From the NCBI GenBank assembly GCA_029207755.1, contig JARCOQ010000005.1:51549563-51613562 (forward strand): a stretch of DNA of 64,000 bases. The letters run 5' to 3'. The notes below the pieces were generated by a model. That model saw nothing but the letters and a program-made list of their open reading frames with translations. It did not search any database and was not told the origin of the DNA. The position numbers were made by a program, and so were the translations under genes. Of this stretch, positions 34,180 through 46,871 are shown piece after piece (the first letter of the stretch is position 1; every line of letters starts with the position of its first letter). This stretch comes from Chamaea fasciata (lineage: Eukaryota; Chordata; Aves; Passeriformes; Sylviidae).

Positions 34180-34542
34180 AATCACAGAATTACAGAATCA
34201 CAGACACATTTGGGTTGGAAGAAACCTTAAAAACAATTTCATTTCAACCCTCCTGCCATGGGCAGGGGCATCGTCCACTAGCCCTGGTTACTCAGAGTTC
34301 CATCCAGCCTGGCCTGGAATAGTTCCAAGGATGCAGGGATGGGGAAGCCACAGCTTCTCTGGGAAACATGTGCCAGGGTCTCACCACCCTCACAGGGAAA
34401 AATTTCTTCCCATTATCCAATTTAACCCTGCTCTCTGTCAGTGTGAAGCCATTCCCCTCGTTCTGTCACTCCAGGTCCTTGTAAAAAAATCCCTCTCCGT
34501 CTTCCTTGTAGGCTCCCTTCAGGTACCCCAACCTCACTTAGA
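34180..34542 (-). repeat. CR1 LINE fragment
   Basis: Minus CR1 starting AATCACAGAATTACAGAATC, then CATTTGGGTTGGAAGAAACC, GCCATGGGCAGGGGCATCGT, ATCCAGCCTGGCCTGGAATA, TCTCACCACCCTCACAGGGA and GTCAGTGTGAAGCCATTCCC. It runs to CTTCAGGTACCCCAACCTCA near 34540. It is contiguous through the region deleted in the copy at 14268. Confidence 0.94.
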
Positions 34543-35286
34543 TCAAAAAGAAGAAGGGGCATAAAGGGATACCCATGAGGAAGATTTAAGCATTTATCTC
34601 TGGGTTGTGGTTATGATTTGTGTTCCATAACTCTCTGAAAAGGACTGAAGACAGTCCCATCTCCTGCACTTTTTCCTAACACCTGGACTTTTGTAAATTT
34701 ATATTTCTGATTTGTCCTGATTTGTATGAAGGCAAGAACAGTGTCTTTGAAAAAATTCCCATTTAAATAAAATCTTACTCCAAAATCTACATTAAAAGAA
34801 GTTATTTTCAAAACAGCTATGTCTCATTTGGAAAACAACCAGGGCTTTGAAAAGGTTTGACAGAATTGACTCGAACACCTTTTATAAAATGGATTTTTCT
34901 GCTGTAAATTCTGTACATATCAGAAATGAAGTTACTTTTCATTAAAAAAGTAAAACTCCATTTTCCCAAATTTTTCATTAAAAACTCCAAATTAACTAAA
35001 GTATTTATTATTTGACTTCGGATGAACTGAATCTCTTTTATTCTAGTATGTCAGTTTAAAATAACTCCAAGTACCATGCCCACAAATGTGATACACTTTA
35101 AAATGTTCCCTTGCTCCCCATACTCCTTTGCAGGTCTCTCTTGGGCCAAAACCCCTTTAATTTCCAGTTCATTTTCTAAGAAGGCTGAACGTTTGCATAG
35201 TTTTTGAATAGATGAGAGACAAAATCTCCTTTAGAAAATCCCTCAGCATCAAGAAACTGCTTTTTGGGGGGTTTTTTGGTGGTGTG

Positions 35287-35317
<31 letters not shown>

Positions 35318-35342
35318 TTTTTTTTCACTATATTCAAAGGCA

Positions 35343-35358
35343 TCTCTATATATAGAGA
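35343..35358. repeat. perfect 16-bp palindrome
   Basis: TCTCTATATATAGAGA is fully self-complementary. It follows directly on a GTTTT-rich tract. Confidence 0.6.
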
Positions 35359-36689
35359 GATATACACTCTACATTTTACTTATGTCTAATTTCAGGCAGT
35401 GAAAATATTAGTTTTCTAAAACCTCTCCACATATTCAGGCCAAGGTCATTCCCTAAGCTGATCCACCAAAACACAACAAGGAAATCAGTTTTATATGAGA
35501 GATATGAGTGTCCCATTGCACAATACTGATGAGATGGCTGTGCTAACTCTTCAAACCTAATATCCAGGGTCATGGGCATGGAAACAAAAGCCAGTTATAG
35601 CACAAGTTTCTTTGGCTGGTGTTAAAAGCAACCAGTATAAAACTAACTTGAAAAGCTTTTAAACCTTTCTCAAATAAAGTGGCTATAAACTGACTCATTT
35701 TTTTTAAGTGCACCCCAGTTCATACCAGCTGCAACAAGGAGAACAGCTGGTCCTGCAGTTCTGAAGTCTGGGCTGGAAACACTTCTTTATTCCTAGTCAA
35801 AATCATGAAGTTAAAAGAGAAAATGGAAATAACCCATTAACAAAAGCAACCAGCAAGATAAAAGCCAGAATGAACTAAAGTTTTCTGAATATGAGCAAGT
35901 TTAGATTAAAGGCCAGTGAAATATGGAACCCAGCCCCATATAGATTTACCTGGCTCAGCTTGTGAAATGTCAGTGTAATAGGTTTCTGCTGGAAAGATAA
36001 GCAGGTCTGAAGAGAAGGTCTTAACAATGGGAACATTGTTAGAAAAGTTTTCTATTGTACACATATATTAGCTGCTATTGTCTTCCTTTATTAAGAAAAT
36101 CTTGGATTTTGAGATTTCAAAAGCCCTATCAGTTAATCCTGTTCCATTTAGTCCATATATTAAACTACATTTTGAACAAAAGAAATCTAAATATACCTTG
36201 TGTTTTAACTGGAAAAAGCTTCTTAAAAGGTCCCAGCTAATTCTTGCTGCTAGATACAATAAGGCATAGAAAATTAATGCAGTGGGCATTTCCAGATTGT
36301 GAATCAGTTTTTTAGTGATAGGCATCAGTGAAATCCCCATCGTACTTCAAAGGCTGCGTGGAAAGCACTGGGTGTTTGTGTCAGGGAGAAGAGTTATTAG
36401 ATCTGCTTACTCCTAACCAAACCACTGGAGAAGCACAAAAGGTGCACTTGGAGTCAGTCCCAGACAGAGGTAGAAAATCTCTTCTTACAACAACAGATTT
36501 GTATTCAGTCTATGCAGTACGGTATCAAGTGAGCTGGGCAAACCAGTGTGTCTGTTCCCCAAAACCATGCTTTTCTTTTCCACTTTTGTTGAGGAATTGC
36601 CTGCAGGAGGCCCATGTATTCCCATTTACTATGCCCTGAGAACAAAGGATCATTCTGCACGATGATGAACCCAGACTAGGCGTTGCTTG

Positions 36690-37320
36690 GCTTTCCATTT
36701 AAAGCAAATAAAAATAGGGAAGATGTTTATTACAACATCCACTGTAAAGTATTCCAATAAAGAGGCTTTAGGTGACAGAGCCTTTATCAGGTACTGATAA
36801 AATGTTTAATTACATCACCTTTCATAGCTGGAAGCAGATGAAAAATACTCCGGTGCATAACTTTGATCAGTCTGGAACTTAGTGTTCATTTTAACAAAGC
36901 AAACCGCTTGAGATAGCATAATTGACATTTCCAGCTATGTTACCTCTTCATTAATGATATTATATACTAATATATTGATAATATATGTATTTACATATAT
37001 AAAATATATGATTCATACAATATCTCAACACAGTAGCAATGTATGGGCTATCACTGCATGCTGCTGCACAACATTTTTTAATAGCAAAATGAATCAGGTT
37101 TATTTAAATCAAGAGCCTTTAAATCAGTGACTTCATTCAACAACCTAAATCATATTTATGTAAATTACTGGTTAGATTTTATTTTATTTTTTAACATGGC
37201 CTTTATGAAGCATGCCAGTCTTGGTAAAAAAAATCTGTTCACATCTCAATTTCCATATTTTCCAAGTATGAAGACTTTAAATGTGAAATCTTCAGAATCT
37301 TGAAAGCTGGTTAACGACAC
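36690..37320. other. candidate conserved non-coding element
   Basis: A repeat-free AT-rich stretch with many short transcription-factor-like words: TTAATTACATCACC, GCATAATTGACATTTCC, TCATTAATGATATTATA and TTTATTTAAATC. The texture resembles deeply conserved vertebrate enhancers, but conservation cannot be judged from one genome. Confidence 0.22.
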
Positions 37321-38857
37321 TAAATAACATTTAAAGGTAACGAGTACTCTACTGCTTTTGAAATTAGAATACTTCGAAACGTCAAGAAAACAACAAGAGC
37401 CTTGCAAAAATCCAGCAACTAATTAGCATTTTTGGCCTCTCTCAGTTAGGCATGGAAATTTATTTATTTATCTATTTATCTATTTTTTATTTGATAACAC
37501 CATAGTCCCTGGACATCACCATGCAACATCTTCTGCCTTCCCTTTGTCACTTCTGTAATTATCCAGTCCCATGATTTATTAGGTCCTTTGAAGTACCAGG
37601 GGTCAGAAAACTTGTGCCCAACTCCAATCTCTACTTCCAGAGCTAATATACTACATTTCCTTTCTTACCAGGAAAAAAGTACTTGAAAGTACTTAGTAGG
37701 AAAAAAAGAGCTTTTCAGGAGCAGCCCTTTTGTCACTCTGGCTGCTCTTACCAGCAGGTGGTTGTCTGGTCAGGGATAACATGACAGGAATAATCTGCAA
37801 AGAGGACACATCTTATTAAAGTTGTGGCCACCCACTTTGCTCCCTTACCTCATCTGGCTTCCCACACATCCTGCCTGCCAGTCCTTTATTGTGCTAACAG
37901 GAAAAAATAAGAAGCAAACATGAAACGGCAGGCATAGAATTTCCCTCTCGTCACAGGAGCCATAAAATTTAAATTTTCTGAGGTGGAACGAAGAGAAGGT
38001 CCCCATTACTAAGTTTGCAATTGGTTTTTACAGGGACTGCAATGAGAAGTTGAAATTCACCTTTCCCTTAAAAGACATAGACTTGTACTGAGCACTGATC
38101 ATCATTTGTGTTTTTTCCTCATGAGCTGGAAAAGCACATTGTTCCGCTGCTTTTGGTTTCCCTGGTTACTTGAGCAAGTTTCTTCTTGAAGTTTTTATGG
38201 TTTGTGGCATCACATTACACAAACATGAGTTATTATTGATGCACCACAGCTTTGAGCCTCTGAGAATGATAAGTATAAAGAAAATCCCCTTTTGATGTAG
38301 CAGTTGCTGAAAATTCCTCCTGAGGTCACTCCTCTGAAGAACAGCTCTGTTCACAGCAAGGACAGACTTGTCAAGGGATATTGTTAATGCCTTGGATAGT
38401 TTATATGTAAATATTAATCGGTAGATCCTGCACAAGCAAGTGCACCACTAAGTTTCCATATGCTAATACTGAGTAATCCAGTGAGTCAGCACCAGCTGCA
38501 GAGACTTCTAGAGACTGGACACACTGGGTCCAGCACCATTTCCCCCCACCTCACAGCACTATTGCAAACTTCCAACAATTTTCACAATGAAGCTACGAAA
38601 AGTAGACCTTGTATCAGGTATCCACATCTGGGTTTTCTCAAAGTAATTGCATGTAGATGGACCAGGGGCAGAGGATTTAACTACAAAGCAGCACCCCATG
38701 TTTCAGAGGTGACAGCAAACACTCACCTTTGGTCCTTGAGACAATAATCAGCAGCAGTCTGTGTAACTTCAGCTGGAGATTGAAAAGGAGGGATTTAAGG
38801 AGTATGCCCAGTTTCCTGTACAACAGCACGATGCATATGTGTGCATAAATATCCTCA

Positions 38858-39246
38858 TTAAAAGGCTGCGAGAATTGGGATTGTTCAGGCTTTGGGGTGA
38901 CCTCAGTGTGGCCTTGCAGTATCTGAAGGGAGCCTACAGGAAAGATGGAGAGAGACTTTTGATAGGGGCTTGGAGTGTCAGGACAAGGGGGGATGGCTTC
39001 ACACTGACAGAGTGGGTTTAGATTGGATATTGGGAAAAAAATTGTTCCTTGAGGGGGTGGTGAGGCCCTGGCACAGGTTTCCCAGAGAAGCTGTAGCTGC
39101 CCCATCCTTGGAAGTGTGCCAGGAGAGGCTGGATGGGGGTCTGAGCAACCTGGGCTAGTGGAAGATGTCCTTGCTCATGGCAAGGGTTTGGAAGTGGATG
39201 GGTTTTAAGGTTCCTTCCCACCCAAACCATTCTGTGATTCTATGGT
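38858..39246 (+). repeat. CR1 LINE fragment, intact 3' end
   Basis: Sense CR1: AAAGGCTGCGAGAATTGGGA, then a short deletion at CAGGCTTTGGGGTGACCTCA (the CTGGAGAGGAGAAGG block is missing). It continues TATCTGAAGGGAGCCTACAG, GGGATGGCTTCACACTGACA, CCAGAGAAGCTGTAGCTGCC and TTCCCACCCAAACCATTCTG, ending at TGATTCTATGG. Confidence 0.94.
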
Positions 39247-40811
39247 TTGTACAAAAACATACTCACACATCTCAAAGTTCATCAGCCTCGGAAATCTGCA
39301 TGAGCAGCCAACCCAGCAAAAGTGTCATTACACTCTTGAAGGAGTGCAGAAAAGAAATGCGTTGTCCCAGCTGTGTGCTTGCAGCTGTAAAACTCCAAAA
39401 TCTGAATTCCAGGGATATTGCAGATATTGGATAGACTCTGTCAGACTGACCTTGCACAAAGAGCCATGGAGGTGGGAGGCAGGGGACAAACGACCTCCAG
39501 GATGAGGTGGAACCTCTTCCCTGTTTGTGGCCCTAAGGGCTGAGAGGTGTAGGACTGTGCGTGGCTTCAGAGCACACAGTCCCATGGCAACGGCAGCAAG
39601 AGGAGCTTTAATGAGAAAACTATTAAGTGCCTTTGACACCTATTAGTGAAACGATGATAAAAATAGTGCTAGGTCATGTGAAACTGCACGGAACAATGTT
39701 GTTTATACTCAGACAGTTGAAGCAACCAATGAACTGTGTGGTTTCAGCTGCTTGGCTTGTTTCAAGTGTGATGACCCTTAAAATAGACAAAAATAAATTT
39801 GTTGATACTGGGCACTAGACATCCTTCCAAGCCACAAATGCACCCCCTATATGTAACCTTCCTAAAGGGACAGAACTGAGGTTACGGATTTAGGTGCCTG
39901 CCGTTTTAGATGGCCAGTTTTGGAAATGATTGAAAAGCCACAGGGTCACACAAGTGATTTTTGGTGGAGCTCAGATTAGACTCAGGATGATTTGATATCT
40001 TAGAGCACCTCAGTTCAGTAATGGTTTCACTGGGATCATGATGTAAAACGCCAGTTGTTTTGGGGTTTGTTTTTTCTTTTTTTTGCTTCATTTGTTGTGG
40101 GGTTTGTCTGTTGTAATAATGTGGAGTTACCTTGCTTTCTATCAGGAGAGAGCATTTCTACTTAAGAATTGCTCACAAGAATGAAATCAATTTTTAAGAA
40201 GTCAAAAAGTATTTGCTCAAACAGATTTCACATTACACAAAATAAATTGGCTAATACTTTTATTCTGAACCTGGATTATCCTTCTAACCTGTTTTCCTGA
40301 AAGTACAGCTTCACCAGAATGCTAAATCATGGTATATAAATGTGCACATCAGATCTGAATAATATATCCATTTCAAAACCAGAAATAAACTTTTTCTTTC
40401 CTAAAGCACTTAAGGCATTTTTCCTAAATAAAAAACATCCTCTTAATATACTGTTAGACTAACATGTTTGGGATTCATTGTTTGTTTTGTTTGGTTTTTT
40501 ATTAGATTTTATTTTGAAGGCTACTAATGCATGCCTGACCTCAAAAGGATATTTTCTTTAATTAGAAAATGCTCCTAGCTAGAAATGTCAAACCCTAGTT
40601 TCAAATAAGGAATGCCTAGTTAAACAAGCCAAAGAGAAAAATCTCTTAATCCATAACTACAATCATAACAGATATTTTACATAACCAAAAATGTACTTAA
40701 ATCAAGGAATAGGGAATAATTTACTTGAAGTGAACCTGTAAAGGATAGTCTGACTGCTGTGCTTTAGCCGAAGGAGTCCTTACTCTGAAGAAAAGCAGCA
40801 TATACATACAG

Positions 40812-40844
<33 letters not shown>

Positions 40845-43800
40845 AAAAAAAAGTTTTAAAGTCTTCCAGTAGATCCCCACATAAATTGATTTTATTTAAA
40901 AAAAAATGGTGAACTCGGAATTAATGAGATAGCAGACACACATAATTCAATGTCCTGTTACAGCCATCACAGCCATCACAAAGGGATCTAAATTTTCTGA
41001 CTTGCTTGGGCTGTCCAAGCTCAGTGTGGTTTATTTGCTGGTAAGAGGTGCTACTCGCTGGCTGTAATGAGAACAAGCAACTTCAATTGAGAACCACTGG
41101 GTCAATGACAAAGAACTTTCTGTGCTGCGAGGCTTTTACAGCCAAATGGGAGCTCTGGTTTAGGGGCAGAAACATCACACAGGCAGAGTCTTATGCTACC
41201 TCATAAACCCTAAAATCTTTGGGCAAGACAAGACAATTCCTCCCAGAATCCCACGAGAGAGTCTGAGACCTGGATGTGAGGGCAGGTCGTGGTAGGTGAC
41301 TTTGAAAAAAGCATTGCTATTATTAATATGGGATAATAAATAGTTTTGCTAGGAAAGGTGTAGGGTTACATGGAAACAGGGAACAGCTGAATAGTATTAA
41401 ATCAACAAAGCCAGCCTTGTGACTCCACCGGCCCTAATATTTGTGAACTTGTGTATCCTGGAGAAAACCTGGCGTTCTCTTCCCTTGCCTCGCCTGGATT
41501 TGGAACCCAGGCACCACCCCCATGCTTACCCCATCCACTTCCACCCCCTCAGCACAAGGTTAGAGCAGCAAAAATGTGTTTGATGGGCAGGCAGGCCAAG
41601 GATCGTGTTCCTTTTCACCCTCGGACTGCACTGTGACCTCTGAGAGCTTATTTAGATCTGTCCTTGGCTGTTCTCAGCCCCAAGTGGAGTTTCTCTGGCC
41701 CCCTATGGACCTTCAACCCTACTTTTCACATAAAATTATAGCATGCAGCCTGTTCTAGAAATAGCTAAGAGACTATAGACAAATAAATGGCAAGTATCTG
41801 CTTGAGAAAAAACAAGAATGACCAAACCCAGTGTTTTTCCTTTAAGGTGCAACATGGAATTTTAATACCACAGCTAAGCAGAAGGAGTAAACACTTTAAA
41901 TATCTCTGCGAGTGCAACAAGGCTTCAAATATGCTTTCCCTGACAAGTTAATTCCAATTTATTAATTATGTCTATATCTTAATTGGCATTCACAGAAGTG
42001 AGTATAATTGACTGTGTCCACAGTCAGGCTTTATTAAATAGTGTATCACTGCGACTTCCATGGTCTCGGGGCTACACAGACCTGAGCTCCTCTCAGAGCT
42101 TTTCCTGGGGTCTCGTGGGAAGATCCTTCCTACCCCTCCAACTCCAGAGAGGAAAGGAGAGTGATTTAACCCCTGCAAAGCACTGAGCTCTTTGTGTCCA
42201 GCAATAGCATTGCTGGGCTTCTAACACAGCCATGGTCACATGAGGCATTTAAATGCACGATCAGCACCTGGGTTTAAGAAAAATCTGTGTCCCCTCCCTG
42301 CCTCTAGCATTTTGTTGGACATGAGCCCCCTCGGTAAAGACTTAATATGTTACAAGTCTTCAGTGATGCCTCTACATAAATAATTACACCATGAATTAAA
42401 AGGCTGGAAAACAAAAAATACAGACTATGAATAGTTAGTCACTTTGATGCCCCTTCATCCTGGAGCATTGGAAAAGTAATTCTTAGTGTTAGTTTTCACA
42501 GGGAAAATACTAAAAGTCCTTTTAGAACACAGGGAAACCACAATCAGTTTTCAGACAGACTTTCTAAAGCACAAAGTGAATCTTGTCATCAGTGAAATGT
42601 CTCTCCAGAGGAGTGAGCGTACCTGAGGACATTATTTCACCTAAACCATCCAGAAAGAATTTCAGGGTTTACTTTCCTATATACATGGAAAGAAGGTTTC
42701 TTTGTTTGGAGTTTGGGACGGGGGGAGATTGTGCTCTTTTTTGCCCCTTTTATATATCTAACATTTTTTTATAATTCAAACACAAATCTGAAAAAAGGCA
42801 CAGAGTTTTTCACTGAGACACTGTCATCCCCCACTTTTCTCAGATTTGTTTGGATTTATGAGTGAGGCATTGTCTAGCCAGGAAACTACAGATACCAATT
42901 CAATCAGTTTAAAAACTGATACAGCAAAATCTTGGACTCACATCTGAGTAGGAAGCAGCTGCATTGTGTCAAGATCTCACTGACCTTTGTTATTTGTTAG
43001 CAGTGTCCTGGCCAAGTCCCTGCTTTCACAGCAGTGTCTGGGGAATGGCATGTGGGAGAATTTCTCACATGCTTCAGGGCAACTTCCACTGCTTCCACTT
43101 CCCTACAAGATGCACACAAAGAGGCAGAATTTCCCTGGAGTGCCTGAGAAGAGCAAGTGCATTCTGACCAATGCATGTGGTGGAGAAATCCTTCACAGAA
43201 GGGGCAACATCATCATAAAACTCTGCAGCTGACTGTGAAATGTTCATAGAGAAGCCTCAGAAAAATCCAAAAAACCCAAACCAACTAAAACAACCAACGA
43301 AACGAAGCATTATTTCAGCCCTTTGAAGGTGTGACCTTAGATAAATCATTGTTAACTTGAGATAAAATAAAACAAATGTCATTAAACTGGGACAGCATGA
43401 GATTAGCATTCATTTAATCACATCAATGCTGAGCTTGTTTCACCAGTCCAGTTTAAATCAGCATCACACAGACAAAGATCCAAAGTACTGTAAATTTACA
43501 GGTAGAAAAAGAAGTGCCCATTTGTCATAAAGAACATATTGTTGGGCCTCATCTGCACATAATCCTACACAGGTGAACTGAAAGGGTATTTTTAGATTAA
43601 TTTATTTAGCTGTGGTATATTAATTTTGTTAGCTGTGGTATTATGTCCATAAATCTATGACCCGCATCTCATTTATTCTAATGTGGAGGGGTTTTTTGGG
43701 TTTTTTTTTTACACTTCTTGGCAATAAAAAGCAGTTCTGAAACAGGAAACAAGCACAATTGAGGTCAGTGAAATACCTCACGTGCCTACAGCACTTTCAA

Positions 43801-44677
43801 CACCTCTTAGAGCTGGATAAAAGTGCAAAGTGACACAGAGCAGAGCACCACTGTGCTACACCCCATGTCCACACACATGGGCCTGGCCTGCTGGGGCTCA
43901 GAGGAGAAGCAGAGGATGGGTACAGCTGAAAGGGGGAGAACCAGGAAAATGTGCCAGGCTAGAAATTGTTCTCTCAACTAAGTAACAACTCCTGGAAATG
44001 GAGGAAGAGAGAAATGAGACAAAGCGTAATATATGGCATGTGACTCCTTCTACCTTTAAAAGGCAGGCCAGAGAAAGGATGTGCTCATCTTTTGCACTAA
44101 ATCCCACATCTCAAGCATCTTTAGATAGGCTTGAACACCTTTCTGTGGTGCTCAGAAGACAAGTGTCCCATGGAGTTGTGGCTCAGCAGTCCTTGCATTC
44201 TCTGTAGGAAAACTTGATTTGTACAGTCCTAACTTTGCAGATGGGCCATGAGCACCTGGGATTCAGTTTGTGTCCATATTGTTGTAAAATGTTAAGCATA
44301 AAAGTATGTTATTAGCAGGAACAGTTTGTGGTAATTCGATGGTAAAACATCTTCAGCCAGGGCTACAAATGTACCTGCACTCCATGCTCAGGATAATGGG
44401 CAGACTGTTAAAAGGTTATATCTTTGACATTAAAAAAAACCCAGGTTGTTACGAGACAGAGCTTGAAAAGATGGTGCTAAACTCCGTGATCAAGCAACAC
44501 ACCAGGATATTTACATCTCCTCAGAGCAGACCAAAAAAGGGAACATAATTTTCACCAACATTTCTGTCCGATCTATTTTTTCCCACCGCCTCCTGTGTAC
44601 TGTAACAATGCATTTGGGAAAGTAGGTGTTCATCCCATACCTCCTGATCAAATTTTGTTTACTGCCTTCTTTCCCAG
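39247..44677. other. unique block free of recognisable transposons
   Basis: 5.4 kb with no CR1 or LTR that I recognise. It contains a 29-A tract near 40814, AT-rich patches at 41940-42010 and 43340-43680 with homeodomain-like words, and unsupported frames under about 105 codons. Confidence 0.4.
40814..40852. repeat. A29 homopolymer, one interruption then A9
   Basis: Twenty-nine adenines, a G, then nine more adenines before GTTTTAAAG. Mononucleotide microsatellite. Confidence 0.93.
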
Positions 44678-45189
44678 ACCTCAGATGAGTAATGGAGATG
44701 CCTTCAGCAGCCGTGAACAGCCGAGCGGGGGTGGTGACGGGGGCACCAGCGAAAGGACACGCAGGGCTGGCAGCCGTGCCCTCCAGGCCAGCAGCACATC
44801 CCACCCTGGCATTTACCTTTCATGGAGCTCAGCGCCCCATCTCCACCTTAGGAAGGAAATGGAATAGAGCAGGGATGGCCCAATCCCACTGGAGCACACC
44901 CAGGGCAGCAGCTGCTAAATCAGTTCTGAAAAGGAGCCAGTCAAAGGCAGGGGGAGGGAAAGAAGCACATCTTGGATCCTTGGGAAAAGGGAGCAGAGTG
45001 TGCCCTCTATGGCTCAGGCACCCTTGCCAGCCACGGGGCACAATTCAAGATTTCAAATTCAATGAAGAGCCCAGCCGGCCTCAGCATGAAGCTGCAGATG
45101 GCAGAGGCCAATGCCATCTGCCTGCAGCATGCTGGGGTTTCATGGCCTTCATTAGTGCATTAAACAGGATGGCTGAACCCTTTCCTTGA
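44678..45189 (+). other. GC-rich open segment, possible exon
   Basis: ACTGCCTTCTTTCCCAG (ending 44677) is a good acceptor consensus. Downstream DNA is markedly GC-rich with several CpGs and open in two plus frames. One runs from an ATG at 44692 for 165 codons to a stop ending at 45189 (begins MEMPSAAVNSRAGVVTGAP). The other continues across the acceptor to a TAG at 44865-44867 (contains MSNGDAFSSREQPSGGGDGG). Neither peptide resembles a family I know. Low stop density from GC content is a sufficient alternative explanation. No donor stands out. Confidence 0.18.
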
Positions 45190-46508
45190 GCATCTCCCTT
45201 TTTGCAGTTCCTCTTTCACACCTCAATCCCATTTCTATCCAGGCTGCTGGATCAGCAGGTGAAATGCCCTTTAGCTGAGCCCGTAGCTGGAAACATCAAC
45301 ATAATGTAAAATCTACTGTTCTGACTGATTAGGTGATTTTAGTCACATAAAACAAGCTTAGTCATTTCAGAAAAAAAGTTAAAAACAACCACAACAGTGG
45401 GGCCTTGGCATGGTACTTTGTAGCATCAGAAGCCTCAGGGGAGGATCTTTAGAGAGTGAAAAGTGATTGGAGATGTTGGAAAAGGAAATGCTCCTTTTTT
45501 CCTCTGATGGATGATCCCAGCAGCACTGAACCATACACTGCTAGAGATGGAAGGAATTATTTTGTGTCAGATGAAGCATATTGATGACTTATTCTTAGTG
45601 TGAGAAAAGATCAAGAACTTAAAATTTTTCTGCACTCAGCTGTTAACAAAAACAATGCTTGCTGTAAAATAACTTGCAGTAGTGAGAACTAATTTACATA
45701 CTAAATAGGGCTAAAAATGTGGGAACTGAAGTGATAAATATTATGGAACGTCCTTCTGGATTGACTAGCAATTCAGAAAAGGAAATTTCAGCCAATCTAA
45801 AAAGCCATCATGTTTCAAAAGGTGAATCCTATATGTCCTTCATCAAAAAATCCACAGAAAACTTTTGGTTTCTTGTACTGATTCATCCTTGACGCATTTC
45901 ATTTAACACACTGGTTTGTTACAGTCAGACTTTATTCAGAATACAGTAATGATTTTTAAGAATGCTTTAGGATTTGAACTCTGTTTATGCAAAAAAAAGA
46001 ATCAGTAACTGAGGTGCATTTACTTAACGTACCATCAAACTCACAATTTGCAGAGGAGTCAGACTATGTGTTCACATATGTTTTACTCTCCTTTACCTTG
46101 TGTGAACTTGATGTAGCTAGGAACCTAAATTAGCACTTTGTTTCTCGGTTAGCAAATTGATAGGAGTGACTCTATATCACTGTACTGCCGAAAGCTGCAA
46201 GTGATTAATCCTTTGATTCACTGCCTGGTATAACAGGGGCTGTGACAGTTCCCAAAACACATCTGTGTCTATTTTAGGAACAACAAGAGTGTATATGAAA
46301 AATGTATGGAGATGTAGAAGCATGGATAAGGAGCAGCAACCACTGACTGGACCATCAGCCACAATCCAGAACATGTCAAGGCCCTTACATTTGAAAATGT
46401 GGGTGAAAGAAAATGACTGTGCTGGTGTCAAGTGGTGCCCAGAGCTGGGGGCTGAGGCAGCTTCCGTAAATTCACCTCCTGTTTATCCCACTCCTTGTTT
46501 ATTTTCAG
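45190..46508. other. unique spacer
   Basis: No repeat recognised. Ends in the pyrimidine-rich CTCCTTGTTTATTTTCAG at 46491-46508. Confidence 0.4.
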
Positions 46509-46871
46509 AGCCTGCTTGGCTTGTGGCTGTGAGAGGGGATAGTAAAAAGGAGCTGCCAGGCTCAGTGAGGTTTTCCCAGCTGGCCCATGTGGAGGACAAG
46601 CAGGATAGCCAGGGGGAAGGGGAGAGCTGTAGGGATCTGCACCTCCTGGTTCACTGGGCACACCTTGGGCTGAGGGGCTACAGGGCAGCAAAAGTCACAG
46701 TCGCTGCATTGAAGGCTCAGCTGAAGACAGAAGATGGTACTCCTCTTTTCCAGGCCATTGTGCCACCAGCAAAGAGTGATTCCTGCTTTTTGAGCTTGGA
46801 AAGAGAAGCTTTTTTCCTTGAAGCAGTGACTCAACCAGCCTGGGCACTCCAAATAATGCCATCAGCACAAG
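46509..46871 (+). other. possible internal exon, 363 bp, phase 1-1
   Basis: The acceptor TTGTTTATTTTCAG ends at 46508, and a perfect-consensus donor AAG|GTGAGT lies at 46871/46872. The 363 bp between them stay open in one frame, with both boundaries after the first codon base, so the exon would be symmetric. The same frame is open from 46265, giving a 205-codon run, the longest in the window not explained by a repeat. Peptide landmarks are EPAWLVAVRGDSKKELPG, an acidic HVEDKQDSQGEGESCRD stretch, and an ALKAQLKTEDGTPLFQAIV stretch. It stops just past the donor. I recognise no family. Minus frames of about 80-96 codons are also open here, so GC content may explain it. Confidence 0.27.

Larger units (their letters stand above)
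34543..38857. other. unique AT-rich block with possible conserved core
   Basis: 4.3 kb without recognised transposons. Contains a GTTTT-rich stretch (about 35283-35325) followed by a perfect palindrome at 35343-35358, and an AT-rich stretch at 36690-37320 described separately. Small frames such as 36328-36639 and 38460-38747 have no support. Confidence 0.4.
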
